Shown: in pieces, positions 33,485 through 41,448 of the stretch | Layout of the letters: every line of letters begins with the position of its first letter | Position numbering within the stretch: the first letter of the stretch is position 1 | Assembly: GCF_002288525.1 (NCBI RefSeq) | Contig: NZ_CP023068.1 | Coordinates: forward strand, 682,001 to 746,000 | DNA from: Sinorhizobium sojae CCBAU 05684 | Lineage (GTDB): Bacteria > Pseudomonadota > Alphaproteobacteria > Rhizobiales > Rhizobiaceae | Direction: 5' to 3' | Length of the DNA stretch: 64,000 bases | Made by a program: the position numbers and the translations under genes | Notes under the pieces: model-generated | Databases searched by the model: none | What the model was told of the DNA's origin: nothing | Seen by the model: only the letters and a program-made list of their open reading frames with translations

Positions 33485-35080
33485 ATGTCCGCTGAACCGA
33501 TCATCCGCTTTCATGGCGCTGCCGGTACCGTTACGGGTTCCTGCCAGCTTGTGGAATTCGGGCCCACAAAAGTTCTCGTCGACTGCGGGCTTTTCCAGGG
33601 GTCGAAGACTGAAAAGGAGCTGAACTATCGTTTATTCCCCTTCGATCCCGCCAAGATCGATGCCGTCATCCTCACGCATGCGCATATCGATCATTCCGGC
33701 CTGCTCCCGAAGCTCGTCAAGCTCGGCTATGACGGCCCGATGTTCGCAACGCCCGCGACGCGGGATCTGTGTTCGGTCATGCTGCCCGATTCCGCCCATA
33801 TCCAGGAGAGCGAGGTCGACCAGCGTAATCGCCGCAGCTTGCGGCGGGGGCGCGATGCGGTGACGCCGATCTACGCTGCACGCGACGCCGCGATCGCCAT
33901 CACCCTGTTCCGTCCGGTGCCGCTCGGAGCGTGGCATCAGGCTGCGGCGGGAATTCGGTTCCGGTTCTGGAATGCCGGGCATTTGCTTGGTTCGGCCTCC
34001 GTCGAGATGGAGATCGACGCGGCGCATTCGCCGCTGCGGCTTCTCTTCTCCGGCGATATCGGTCCGCACCACAAGCTGCTGCAGTTCGACGCCACGGCGC
34101 CAGGCAACTGGGATTATGTCGTCTGCGAGAGCACCTATGGCGACCTCGAGCGAGAGCAGACGCCGGATGAGACGAGGCGAAACATCCTGCGTGCCGAGGT
34201 CATGGCGGCGACCCACCCGAACGGTGCGCTGATCATCCCGTCCTTTGCCGTGGAGCGCACGCAGGAACTCCTCACCGACCTGATCCATCTCATGGACACA
34301 GGCGCGATCGCGAGATGTCCAATCATCATCGATTCACCGCTTGCGACACAGGCGAGCGAAATCTTCCGAAAGCATCCGCCCGAGCTGGAAAACGGCGATG
34401 CCCTTGTCAGGGCGATCGAGGCCAGAAACGTCCGTTTCACTGAGACAGTCGAACAGTCGAAGGCACTCGACCTCATGCGGGACTTCCACATTGTCATTGC
34501 TGCGAGTGGCATGTGCGAGGCTGGCCGCATAAGGCACAGGCTGAAGAACTGGCTCTGGCGGGACGAGGGAACCGTATTGCTAGTCGGCTACCAGGCGACC
34601 GGGACGCTTGGCCGTTTTCTCGAAGACGGCGCCTCCGTGGTTCGCATCCAGGGAGACGACATCCGAGTGCGCGCCCGCATCCGTACGCTCGACATCTACA
34701 GCGGCCATGCCGACGGGGCGGAACTTGCCAATTGGGTTCGGGCCCGCCAGCCTATTCGCGGCGGCGTCTTTCTGGTCCACGGCGAGGAGGAAGCGCTCGA
34801 AGCGCTCCGGCAGCGTCTTTCCGAGTTCCTGCCGGAAGAGAGGCTGATCCGGCCTCGTCTCGATGCGGCGTTCCGCCTGAGTGCAGAAGGGTTGGTTGAA
34901 ATATCCGAGGCCGCGCCTCCGCCCCGGATCGATCCGTATCGGGCCGGACACACCGATTGGCACAACGACTTCCAATCGCTTGTCCTCGATCTTCAGGACG
35001 AACTGGCGAGGGCCGCTGACGACAAGGCGCGCGGCGTGGTGTTGCGCAGATTGCGGCGGGCACTGATGGAGGAGGCATAA
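33485..35080 (+). CDS. MBL-fold beta-CASP RNA-processing-type hydrolase
   Basis: 531 residues. The metallo-beta-lactamase core has HAHIDHSG and later His/Asp ligands (WNAGHLLGSA, FSGDIG), a beta-CASP insertion (IPSFAVERTQELL ... IIDSPLA) and a C-terminal Zn-dependent RNA-specificity domain (LDIYSGHADGAELANWV). It matches the YSH1/CPSF-like bacterial family, whose members are exo- or endoribonucleases. A role in RNA turnover during low-oxygen adaptation is inference from the FixK box upstream. It follows the OTC-like gene by 152 bases and has its own predicted promoter. Confidence 0.88.
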   Translation: MSAEPIIRFHGAAGTVTGSCQLVEFGPTKVLVDCGLFQGSKTEKELNYRLFPFDPAKIDAVILTHAHIDHSGLLPKLVKLGYDGPMFATPATRDLCSVMLPDSAHIQESEVDQRNRRSLRRGRDAVTPIYAARDAAIAITLFRPVPLGAWHQAAAGIRFRFWNAGHLLGSASVEMEIDAAHSPLRLLFSGDIGPHHKLLQFDATAPGNWDYVVCESTYGDLEREQTPDETRRNILRAEVMAATHPNGALIIPSFAVERTQELLTDLIHLMDTGAIARCPIIIDSPLATQASEIFRKHPPELENGDALVRAIEARNVRFTETVEQSKALDLMRDFHIVIAASGMCEAGRIRHRLKNWLWRDEGTVLLVGYQATGTLGRFLEDGASVVRIQGDDIRVRARIRTLDIYSGHADGAELANWVRARQPIRGGVFLVHGEEEALEALRQRLSEFLPEERLIRPRLDAAFRLSAEGLVEISEAAPPPRIDPYRAGHTDWHNDFQSLVLDLQDELARAADDKARGVVLRRLRRALMEEA

Positions 35081-35104
35081 GGCGGGCTTGCGGTTCCACG
35101 CTTC

Positions 35105-36304
35105 TTAACGCTCGACGACTGCGACGCCGTCCTCGATGCGGTTGCTCGGATAGAGTATGACTCTGTCTCCGGGCTGCAGCCCCTCACGGATTTCCACCGA
35201 AAGGCTGTTTCTGTTGCCGATTTCGACGGGGCGCAGTTCAGCCCGCTGCCCCTCGACCACGAACACAGCCCAGTCTTCTCCCTGCCGAAACAGGGCTCCC
35301 AGTGGCAGCCGAAGCACGTCTCCCTCGAAAAGGATGACCTGGACGTCGACGCGATAGCCGTGGCCGAGAGGACTCCAGCTCTCTGGCGGATCGGTAAAAT
35401 CGAGAACCACGTCCACCCGCTGCTCTTCGATGCCGAGCGCTGATATCTCGGTCTCGGCGAAGGGCTCGATACGCCGCACGGTCGCCTGCAGATCCGGTCC
35501 GCCCCATCCGGTGACGATGGCGTCTTGCCCCGGCTTGATCTTGACCGCGTCCTCCGAGAGCATGTTGACGACGATTTCCAGGTTCTTGGGATCACCGATC
35601 TCCAGCAGGGGCGTACCGGCCTCGACGACGCCTTCGCTGCGGCGAATGACTTGCAGCACAACGCCATCGACCGGCGCCGTCAGCGGAACACATTCGCAGG
35701 TCTCGCTACGGCTGCTGATCTCCTGGCGGGAAAGGAGGCGTGATTGGGCTTGCTGGAGCTCGTGGCGCCTGACGTTCAACGCCGCCTCGCTCGTAGCAAG
35801 ATGGGCTTCCGCAACGCTGAAGGCGCGTTCCGCATCGTCAAGGGTCCTCTGGGAGATCGTGTTGCGCTGGATCAGCTGACGGGCGCGCGCGCGGTCGCTC
35901 TCCGCAAAGGTCAGGTCGGCCTTGGCCTTGTTGAGCTCGGCTTCGGCGAGGTTGTAGGCCGCTCGCGCGGCTTCGACCGCTGCCTGATGCTCCGCTTCCG
36001 TCCGCGCATCGAGGAAGGCCGGCGCCGCGGGTTCGATTTGCGCCAATTGCGTTTCCCCGGCCTCGACGACGTCGCCCGCATCCACCGTGATCCGGTGCAA
36101 CTGGCCGCGCAGCGGGGCGTGCAGCGTGTAGACGTCGCGTACCCGCGTCTCCCCTTCCTCGTCGATGGTCACGCGCAGCATCCCGATTGCGGCGGTTGCG
36201 AGATCGACTGGGACCGGCTGGGGGCGTAATGCGTAGGCGATGGCGGCCGCAAGCACGGCCAGCAAACTGCCCCAGATCACCAACCTGCGCTTTGCCACGC
36301 TCAA
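35105..36304 (-). CDS. Periplasmic adaptor (HlyD/RND-type) subunit of an ABC efflux system
   Basis: 399 residues with one N-terminal membrane anchor (IWGSLLAVLAAAIAYAL). The barrel-sandwich half-motifs (YTLHAPLRGQLHRITVDAGDVVEAGE and the returning VPLTAPVDGVVLQV) flank a long alpha-hairpin coiled coil (about 105-190). This is the membrane fusion protein of a MacA-like system. Its start is 3 bases after the stop of the permease gene. Confidence 0.85.
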   Translation of the reverse strand: MSVAKRRLVIWGSLLAVLAAAIAYALRPQPVPVDLATAAIGMLRVTIDEEGETRVRDVYTLHAPLRGQLHRITVDAGDVVEAGETQLAQIEPAAPAFLDARTEAEHQAAVEAARAAYNLAEAELNKAKADLTFAESDRARARQLIQRNTISQRTLDDAERAFSVAEAHLATSEAALNVRRHELQQAQSRLLSRQEISSRSETCECVPLTAPVDGVVLQVIRRSEGVVEAGTPLLEIGDPKNLEIVVNMLSEDAVKIKPGQDAIVTGWGGPDLQATVRRIEPFAETEISALGIEEQRVDVVLDFTDPPESWSPLGHGYRVDVQVILFEGDVLRLPLGALFRQGEDWAVFVVEGQRAELRPVEIGNRNSLSVEIREGLQPGDRVILYPSNRIEDGVAVVER

Positions 36305-36307
36305 AGA

Positions 36308-38674
36308 CTACTCCCTCGTTTTCAGCACCGCTATCAGGTCCAGGCGGTCGAGCCGCCGGCGCACAATGGCGGCGCAGGTTAGCGCGGCCGCAAGCGCGAT
36401 CAACGCGGCCTTGCCATAGGTCGCATCCCGAAGCACCAACGGCACGCGGTAAAGTTCCGTCTCGAAGGCGCTGGTCATGTACCAGGCCAGACTGAAGCCG
36501 ATAACCCCGCCCAGCGGAATGGATATCCAGGTCAGAATGCCGACTTCGCCAAGAAGAATGTAGGAAATCTCCCAACGGCTGAACCCCAGAACGCGGAGTG
36601 TCGCGAGCTCGCGCGCCCGTTCGGAGAGGGCGATGCGGATGGAATTGTAAGTGACGCCGACGGAGAGCGTCAGCGAGAAAACGACGAAAAAGCCGATGAA
36701 GATGAAGATGGTTTCGCCCATGGTCTTGTAGAAGGTGTCGATGGCGGCCTGCCGGAAGAGAACCGCGGCGACATTGGGGATATCCTTCAGCCGCGTCAGC
36801 AGGGTCGCGCGGCTTGGCGGATCGACGCGGATGTGCAACCCACTGACGACCCGACCGTCACCGGCCATACGATTGAGCGCGGCCATGTCCATATAGGCCG
36901 GTGTGCCGATATAGGTATCGAAAATCTGCACCACCGGCAGGTTAACGCGGTGCTGGCGCCCTTCCAGCATTTCGACGGCGACAGTGTCGCCGGTTTCGAC
37001 TTCCAGGAGCTCGGCAAGCTTGCGCGAGAGAACGAGGCCGTCGGGCGGGACCTCGATGCGGCCGCGGTCGTTGTCGAAGACCGGGCTCAGAATGGCGCCC
37101 TGCGGCACCCCGACAATGCCTTGCCGTTCGACGAGATGCCGGTTGACGATGCGCGTCGCGACATAGCGGTAGGGTTCTGCCGTCAGCACCCCAGGCAGGT
37201 TCTCGAAGTCTCTGACGGTGTGGATCGGTTGCAGGTCGTTGAAGGCCACGGTTGCATCCTGGCGCTGCCCGCGTTCGAAGACGGTTTCGACGAGGGAGTC
37301 GATGGCGTCGACCCATTGTAACGCCATGATGAGCACGGCGATGGACATGGCGAGACCGAGGCTTGCAAGGAATGCCCGTACCGGCCAGCGGATGATGCGC
37401 CGGACGATCATCCGCGACGGTTCGTCCAGCGCATCCGCAAGCGCGGTGCGCGAGGCCCAGCTGCGCCGGTAGACAGGTGGTGAGGGCGGCTGCATCGCCT
37501 CGGCGGGCGGCAGCCGGACAGCGCGACGTACCGCGAAAAGGCTACCCGCGAGTGCGGCCGCCAGGCTGATTGCACCGGCGATCATGAAACCGTCCGGCCC
37601 GGGGCGATAGAGCAGGAACGGAAACCGGTAGAACTGCGTGTAGAGCTCCGTATTCCAATGGCCCAGCCAGGCGCCGAGAAGGGAGCCGATCAGAATGCCG
37701 AGCGCTCCGATGGCCAGGACCATCTTGGCGTAATGCCAACCGATCGCCACATTTCCGTAGCCGAACGCCTTCAGGAGCCCGATTTCCCGGCGCTCGGTCT
37801 CGATCAGGCGCGCCATCACCATGTTCGTCAGGAAGGCCGCGACCGCAAGGAAGATGGTCGGCATGACCTTCGACATGTTCTTCTGCTGGGCAATCTCGCT
37901 CTGGAGGAACCAGTTCGAGGTCTGGTCGGCCCGGCCATAAGCTCCTATGCCCCCGAAGGGGGCAAGCAGGGTGTCCAGACGCCGGATGACATCCCTGGAG
38001 TCCGCGTCGGGCAGAAGACTCAAGGTCACGCTGTTGAAGGCTGACTGCAGGTCGAAGGCCGCCGCCAGCGCATCTCTCCCCATCCATAGGACGCCGAACC
38101 GCTCATCGTCCGGCATGAGCCCGCCCGGTGCAATGGCGTAGACGAATTCCGGGCTCAGCGCAGTGCCGACTACCTGGAGCTTGCGTTTGTTCCCTCTGAG
38201 GATCGCGTCAAAAGAGTCGCCAGGCTTCAATCCATGGGCATCGGCGAAGGGCTCGCTGACGACCACTTCGTCCGGCCGGCTCGGGTCGACCAGGCGACCG
38301 GAGCGGATCACCAGTGCATTCAAGAGCTGCGGTCCGTGTTCGGGGAGTGAAATGAGCTGGGCGACGACCGGCTCGGAATAGCCGGGCATGTCGAGGATGC
38401 CGCCGTCGACAATTCTCGTTTCGGCCAGCCGCACGCCTGGTATCTCGGCGATATCGCGTCCGACATATTCGGGAGCGCGCTTCGTCCGGGCGAAGACGTC
38501 GGCAAAACGGGTTCGCTCGTAATAGGCGGTAGTGGTCTCTTCGAGCGATTCAATCGTCGTCAACGCCATGATGAGCAATGCCGTGCCGGAAGCGATGACG
38601 AGAGCGATCGCCAATACCTGGGCCTTCAGTTGCCAAAGGCCGCGGAGGAGTTTTCGATCGAGACTGCTCATCAT
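36308..38674 (-). CDS. ABC transporter permease, FtsX/MacB type with two permease domains
   Basis: 788 residues from the ATG at 38674 (or the next codon, 38671); the upstream part of the frame overlaps the ATPase gene. One membrane helix near the N-terminus precedes a large periplasmic domain; two sets of FtsX-like membrane helices lie at about 275-420 and 665-780, with another periplasmic region between. Duplicated FtsX architecture is found in ABC systems that move lipids or peptides out of the inner membrane. It overlaps or abuts the ATPase gene end (stop at 38678-38676), which implies translational coupling. Confidence 0.85.
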   Translation of the reverse strand: MMSSLDRKLLRGLWQLKAQVLAIALVIASGTALLIMALTTIESLEETTTAYYERTRFADVFARTKRAPEYVGRDIAEIPGVRLAETRIVDGGILDMPGYSEPVVAQLISLPEHGPQLLNALVIRSGRLVDPSRPDEVVVSEPFADAHGLKPGDSFDAILRGNKRKLQVVGTALSPEFVYAIAPGGLMPDDERFGVLWMGRDALAAAFDLQSAFNSVTLSLLPDADSRDVIRRLDTLLAPFGGIGAYGRADQTSNWFLQSEIAQQKNMSKVMPTIFLAVAAFLTNMVMARLIETERREIGLLKAFGYGNVAIGWHYAKMVLAIGALGILIGSLLGAWLGHWNTELYTQFYRFPFLLYRPGPDGFMIAGAISLAAALAGSLFAVRRAVRLPPAEAMQPPSPPVYRRSWASRTALADALDEPSRMIVRRIIRWPVRAFLASLGLAMSIAVLIMALQWVDAIDSLVETVFERGQRQDATVAFNDLQPIHTVRDFENLPGVLTAEPYRYVATRIVNRHLVERQGIVGVPQGAILSPVFDNDRGRIEVPPDGLVLSRKLAELLEVETGDTVAVEMLEGRQHRVNLPVVQIFDTYIGTPAYMDMAALNRMAGDGRVVSGLHIRVDPPSRATLLTRLKDIPNVAAVLFRQAAIDTFYKTMGETIFIFIGFFVVFSLTLSVGVTYNSIRIALSERARELATLRVLGFSRWEISYILLGEVGILTWISIPLGGVIGFSLAWYMTSAFETELYRVPLVLRDATYGKAALIALAAALTCAAIVRRRLDRLDLIAVLKTRE

Positions 38675-38675
38675 G

Positions 38676-39395
38676 CTACCAGGAGAGTTCGGCTGGAGCG
38701 CGTTGAATGGTGTTCCGTCGCGTCTCGACGATGCGCCCGTCGGCAAAGTAGAGCACGCGATTGGCAATCTCGGCAATCACGGCGTTGTGGGTGATGAGCG
38801 CCGTGGTTGTTCCGAGCTCACGATTTATCCTGAGGATCGCATCGAGCACCAGAATGCCCGTCTTGCTGTCAAGAGCGCCCGTGGGCTCGTCGCAAAGCAG
38901 CAGGTCGGGCCGCTTCGCGATCGCGCGGGCGATGGCGACCCTCTGCTGCTCGCCGCCGGAGAGCTGCGCCGGAAAATGATCCATCCGGTCGGCCAGTCCG
39001 ACCATCGCCAGCGCTTCGCCCGGCTGCATCGGATCTCTGGCAATCTCCGTCACCAGCGCGACGTTTTCGCGCGCGGTCAGGCTCGGAATGAGATTGTAGA
39101 ACTGAAACACGAATCCGACATGGTTGCGCCGGTAGAGATTCATTGCGCGCTCGCTGCCGAGCGAGAGCACGCGGTCGCGAAACATGACCGTGCCGCTGGT
39201 TGGATTATCGAGACCGCCGAGAATATTGAGGAGGGTCGATTTCCCGCTTCCGGACGGCCCCAGCAGCACCACCAGTTCGCTTTCGCGGAACTCGACATCG
39301 ACGCCCCGCAACGCATGGACCTCCACTGCTCCCATGCGATAGATCTTAACGAGATCGCGCGCCTCAAGGGCTATGGCCGATGTCTCATTCTCCAC
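38676..39395 (-). CDS. ABC transporter ATP-binding protein (LolD/MacB type)
   Basis: 239 residues. Walker [10 protein letters not shown], signature LSGGEQQR, Walker [14 protein letters not shown] and the switch His in LITHNAVIA are intact. GALDSKTG is typical of the MacB/LolD subfamily that partners FtsX-like permeases. It is the first gene of the three-gene efflux operon with the permease and the adaptor. No outer-membrane channel gene is adjacent. Confidence 0.92.
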   Translation of the reverse strand: MENETSAIALEARDLVKIYRMGAVEVHALRGVDVEFRESELVVLLGPSGSGKSTLLNILGGLDNPTSGTVMFRDRVLSLGSERAMNLYRRNHVGFVFQFYNLIPSLTARENVALVTEIARDPMQPGEALAMVGLADRMDHFPAQLSGGEQQRVAIARAIAKRPDLLLCDEPTGALDSKTGILVLDAILRINRELGTTTALITHNAVIAEIANRVLYFADGRIVETRRNTIQRAPAELSW

Positions 39396-39414
39396 CGGAT
39401 CTCCCCTGGTTTGC

Positions 39415-39500
39415 TACAGCGCGGTGGGTCCTTGCGGACGCTGTCACTCTCTCGCATCGTGCATTCCGAAACTCGGGTCCGATTTTCGGACCGATGCGCT
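39415..39500. repeat. RIME-type palindromic element
   Basis: The arm acagcgcggtgggtccttgc...gacgctgt (39417-39446) and the palindromic GGGTCCGATTTTCGGACC-like half (39475-39493) repeat the two building blocks seen at 40516-40620. It fills much of the gap upstream of the ABC ATPase gene. Confidence 0.55.
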
Positions 39501-39609
39501 AATCTAAGCGTCGCGACCATTGCGCGAGTTCTCTTGCCGACATCTTGCCGGAAGATAGCGCTCGATCCCCGAAATGGGAGACTTCGCCGGATCATTCTCA
39601 CAAGGGTGT

Positions 39610-40440
39610 TCACCGCGCCATCAAGACGGGGAGCTTCGTCTCATCGAGCATCGATCGCGTTACGCCGCCGAAGATGGATTCCCGCAAGCGAGAGTGACCA
39701 TAGGCGCCCATTACGATGATATCAGCGGACACATCGACGGCATGTTGCTGGAGAACCTGCGCCACCGTCTTTCCGCCGCTCGGCAATGTATCGACCGTCA
39801 CATTAATGCCGTGCCGGGCGAGATAGGCGGCAACGTCCGCACCGGGTTCATCTCCGCTCCCCCGGAGCGATGCCGTCGGATCGACCATGGTGACGCGAAC
39901 GGATTCGGCCTTTGACATCATTTCCAGCGCTTCGCGCGCGGCACGCGCGGATTGCGCTCGCGAATCCCAAGCCAGCAGCACCGTTTTTGGCTGCAGCGTC
40001 GGTTTCGTGCCGGGCGGGATCAGCAGGAGCGGGCGACCAGCCTGAAGCAGCCCGCCGCCCAGGACCTGCCGCTTCAAATCGGCATCGGCAAAGGCATCGG
40101 GGCCAATCAGAAGGAGATCGCAGTAGATCGAACGTTCGCCTATGTCGTAGTCCGCCGCCGCCACTTCCGAATAGACGCTGTCGACATCGGAGGAGATTTC
40201 GCGCCGGCCGAGCAGGTCGCGCGCCTGCCCGACCCGTTCCTGGAGCGCCTGCATGCTTCGGTCCCGTTGCTCCACCCATGCCGGGGTCATTGTCGGATAG
40301 CGCCCCATCGGTTCTGGCGCCCAAGCCGTGACGAGCACACTTAGATGCGCGCCTGCCTGACCGCAGAGGTCGGCGGCAATCCGCAAGTCCTCGTCGCCGT
40401 GCGAGGCGCCGACGACCGCGAGTATGGTCTTGAAAGACAT
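39610..40440 (-). CDS. Universal stress protein with tandem Usp domains
   Basis: 276 residues in two Usp halves: MSFKTILAVVGASHGDEDLRI at the start and KTVLLAWDSRAQSARAAREAL at about residue 152. The second half has a clear nucleotide-binding motif (IVMGAYGHSRLRESIFGGVTRSML); the first half is degenerate. The C-terminus FGGVTRSMLDETKLPVLMAR closely resembles the remnant C-terminus of the deleted Usp gene at 45767-45969. No FixK box is visible directly upstream. Confidence 0.9.
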   Translation of the reverse strand: MSFKTILAVVGASHGDEDLRIAADLCGQAGAHLSVLVTAWAPEPMGRYPTMTPAWVEQRDRSMQALQERVGQARDLLGRREISSDVDSVYSEVAAADYDIGERSIYCDLLLIGPDAFADADLKRQVLGGGLLQAGRPLLLIPPGTKPTLQPKTVLLAWDSRAQSARAAREALEMMSKAESVRVTMVDPTASLRGSGDEPGADVAAYLARHGINVTVDTLPSGGKTVAQVLQQHAVDVSADIIVMGAYGHSRLRESIFGGVTRSMLDETKLPVLMAR

Positions 40441-40515
40441 GGATGCGCTCCTTTTTAAGTGGCGGCGAGACGCGCCCGCGTGGAGGCTTTTCGCCGCCGG
40501 AACTAAGACTATACG

Positions 40516-40620
40516 CTACAGTGCCGCGCGTCTTTTCACACACGCAAAGGTGGCTGTAACAATTCGAATCCGCGCGTCGAGCTTTCCGAAAATTCCGCTC
40601 CGATTTTCGGGCCGATGCGC
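40516..40620. repeat. RIME-type palindromic element
   Basis: About 105 bases with two palindromic parts: ctacagtgccgcgcg...acgcaaaggtggctgta and TCCGATTTTCGGGCCGATGCGCT. It is the reverse-orientation relative of the elements at 45518 and 55264. It lies directly between the Usp and Hsp20 genes; its last three bases include the Hsp20 stop codon. Confidence 0.7.
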
Positions 40621-41147
40621 TAGGCGGCTTTCACAGCGACCTTGCGTTCCTTCTTTTGCGCCTCCTCGGTCTTCGGCAGGGTGATTGTCAGAACCCCCTT
40701 TGCGAAGGCTGCCTCGACTTTGTCGGCATCGACGCCCTCGGGCATTTGGAAGGTTCGCTGAAACGATCCGTAGCGGCGCTCGGAGACGAAGTACTCCTTA
40801 CTTTTTTCTTCCTTGGACTCCTGCTTTTCGCCCTTGATCGTCAGACTTCCGTTCGAGATCTTCACCTCGATATCCGTCTCCTCCATCCCGGGCAATTCGG
40901 CAGTGATCTCGTAGCTCTTCTCCGTCTCCGCAACGTCGACAGCCGGGGCCATTGCCCATTCCGAAATGCGCGGCATGCGCTGCATGAGCGCGGACCCGAA
41001 TGGGCGGCGCCAAAGCGACGGAGTGAACTCGTCGAACAGGCGGTCGATTTCGGAGCGAAGGCTTTCAAATGGGAGCCATGATTCTGCGCCGTGCTTTACC
41101 GCTTTCTCTTCCGTCTTGACGGGGAGTTTCGTTGCTTTCTCAGCCAT
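40620..41147 (-). CDS. Hsp20/alpha-crystallin-family small heat shock protein
   Basis: 175 residues from the ATG at 41147 (GGAGGA upstream; the longer frame to 41303 would run through the control region). The alpha-crystallin domain spans about 60-165, with AVDVAETEKSYEITAELPGMEETDIEVKI-type strands (AELPGMEE, LTIKGEK, RRYGSFQRTFQMPEGVD, GVLTITLPK). It is an ATP-independent holdase. A FixK box at 41290 has a -10 at the ideal spacing, suggesting microoxic induction; the mycobacterial counterpart is DosR-controlled HspX. Confidence 0.92.
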   Translation of the reverse strand: MAEKATKLPVKTEEKAVKHGAESWLPFESLRSEIDRLFDEFTPSLWRRPFGSALMQRMPRISEWAMAPAVDVAETEKSYEITAELPGMEETDIEVKISNGSLTIKGEKQESKEEKSKEYFVSERRYGSFQRTFQMPEGVDADKVEAAFAKGVLTITLPKTEEAQKKERKVAVKAA

Positions 41148-41289
41148 GACTGATCCTCCATGGAGTGTAGGCTTGGTAGGCTTGACCGTGGTCCCGATGA
41201 GAATGCCAAGCCAGCTGCCCGCTTTGCCATGCGACCCATCGCCTGGATGGCAGCTAGGGCAATTTAACTGCCGTCCTTCGATCGCCTCA

Positions 41290-41303
41290 TTGATCGGCGT
41301 CAA
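41290..41303 (-). promoter_or_regulatory. FixK/FNR box upstream of hsp20
   Basis: TTGATCGGCGTCAA is a perfect TTGA-N6-TCAA palindrome. On the minus strand TTAAAT at 41267-41262 lies 22 bases away, so the box centre is 41.5 bases from the predicted transcription start near 41255. Confidence 0.8.
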
Positions 41304-41380
41304 ACGCGGGATGCAACTTCGCTCGCCCGCCTTTGGGCCGTTCAGCTCCAGGTCTGTTGGCGCCCGGAAAGCCTTCCGCC

Positions 41381-41394
41381 TTGACGGACGTCAA
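41381..41394 (+). promoter_or_regulatory. FixK/FNR box upstream of ppsA
   Basis: TTGACGGACGTCAA is a perfect palindrome. TATTGT at 41417-41422 lies 22 bases after it, again giving about -41. The box at 41290 faces the divergent hsp20, so each of these two genes has its own site. Confidence 0.8.
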
Positions 41395-41448
41395 CGTCAC
41401 GCCGGCCCAGCAGGACTATTGTCGGGTTACCAAAGACGGGAGAGACAG

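Noticed and set aside
41148-41303. N-terminal extension of Hsp20 to the ATG at 41303
   Set aside because: It would run through the FixK box and the -10 element; GGAGGA marks the start at 41147.
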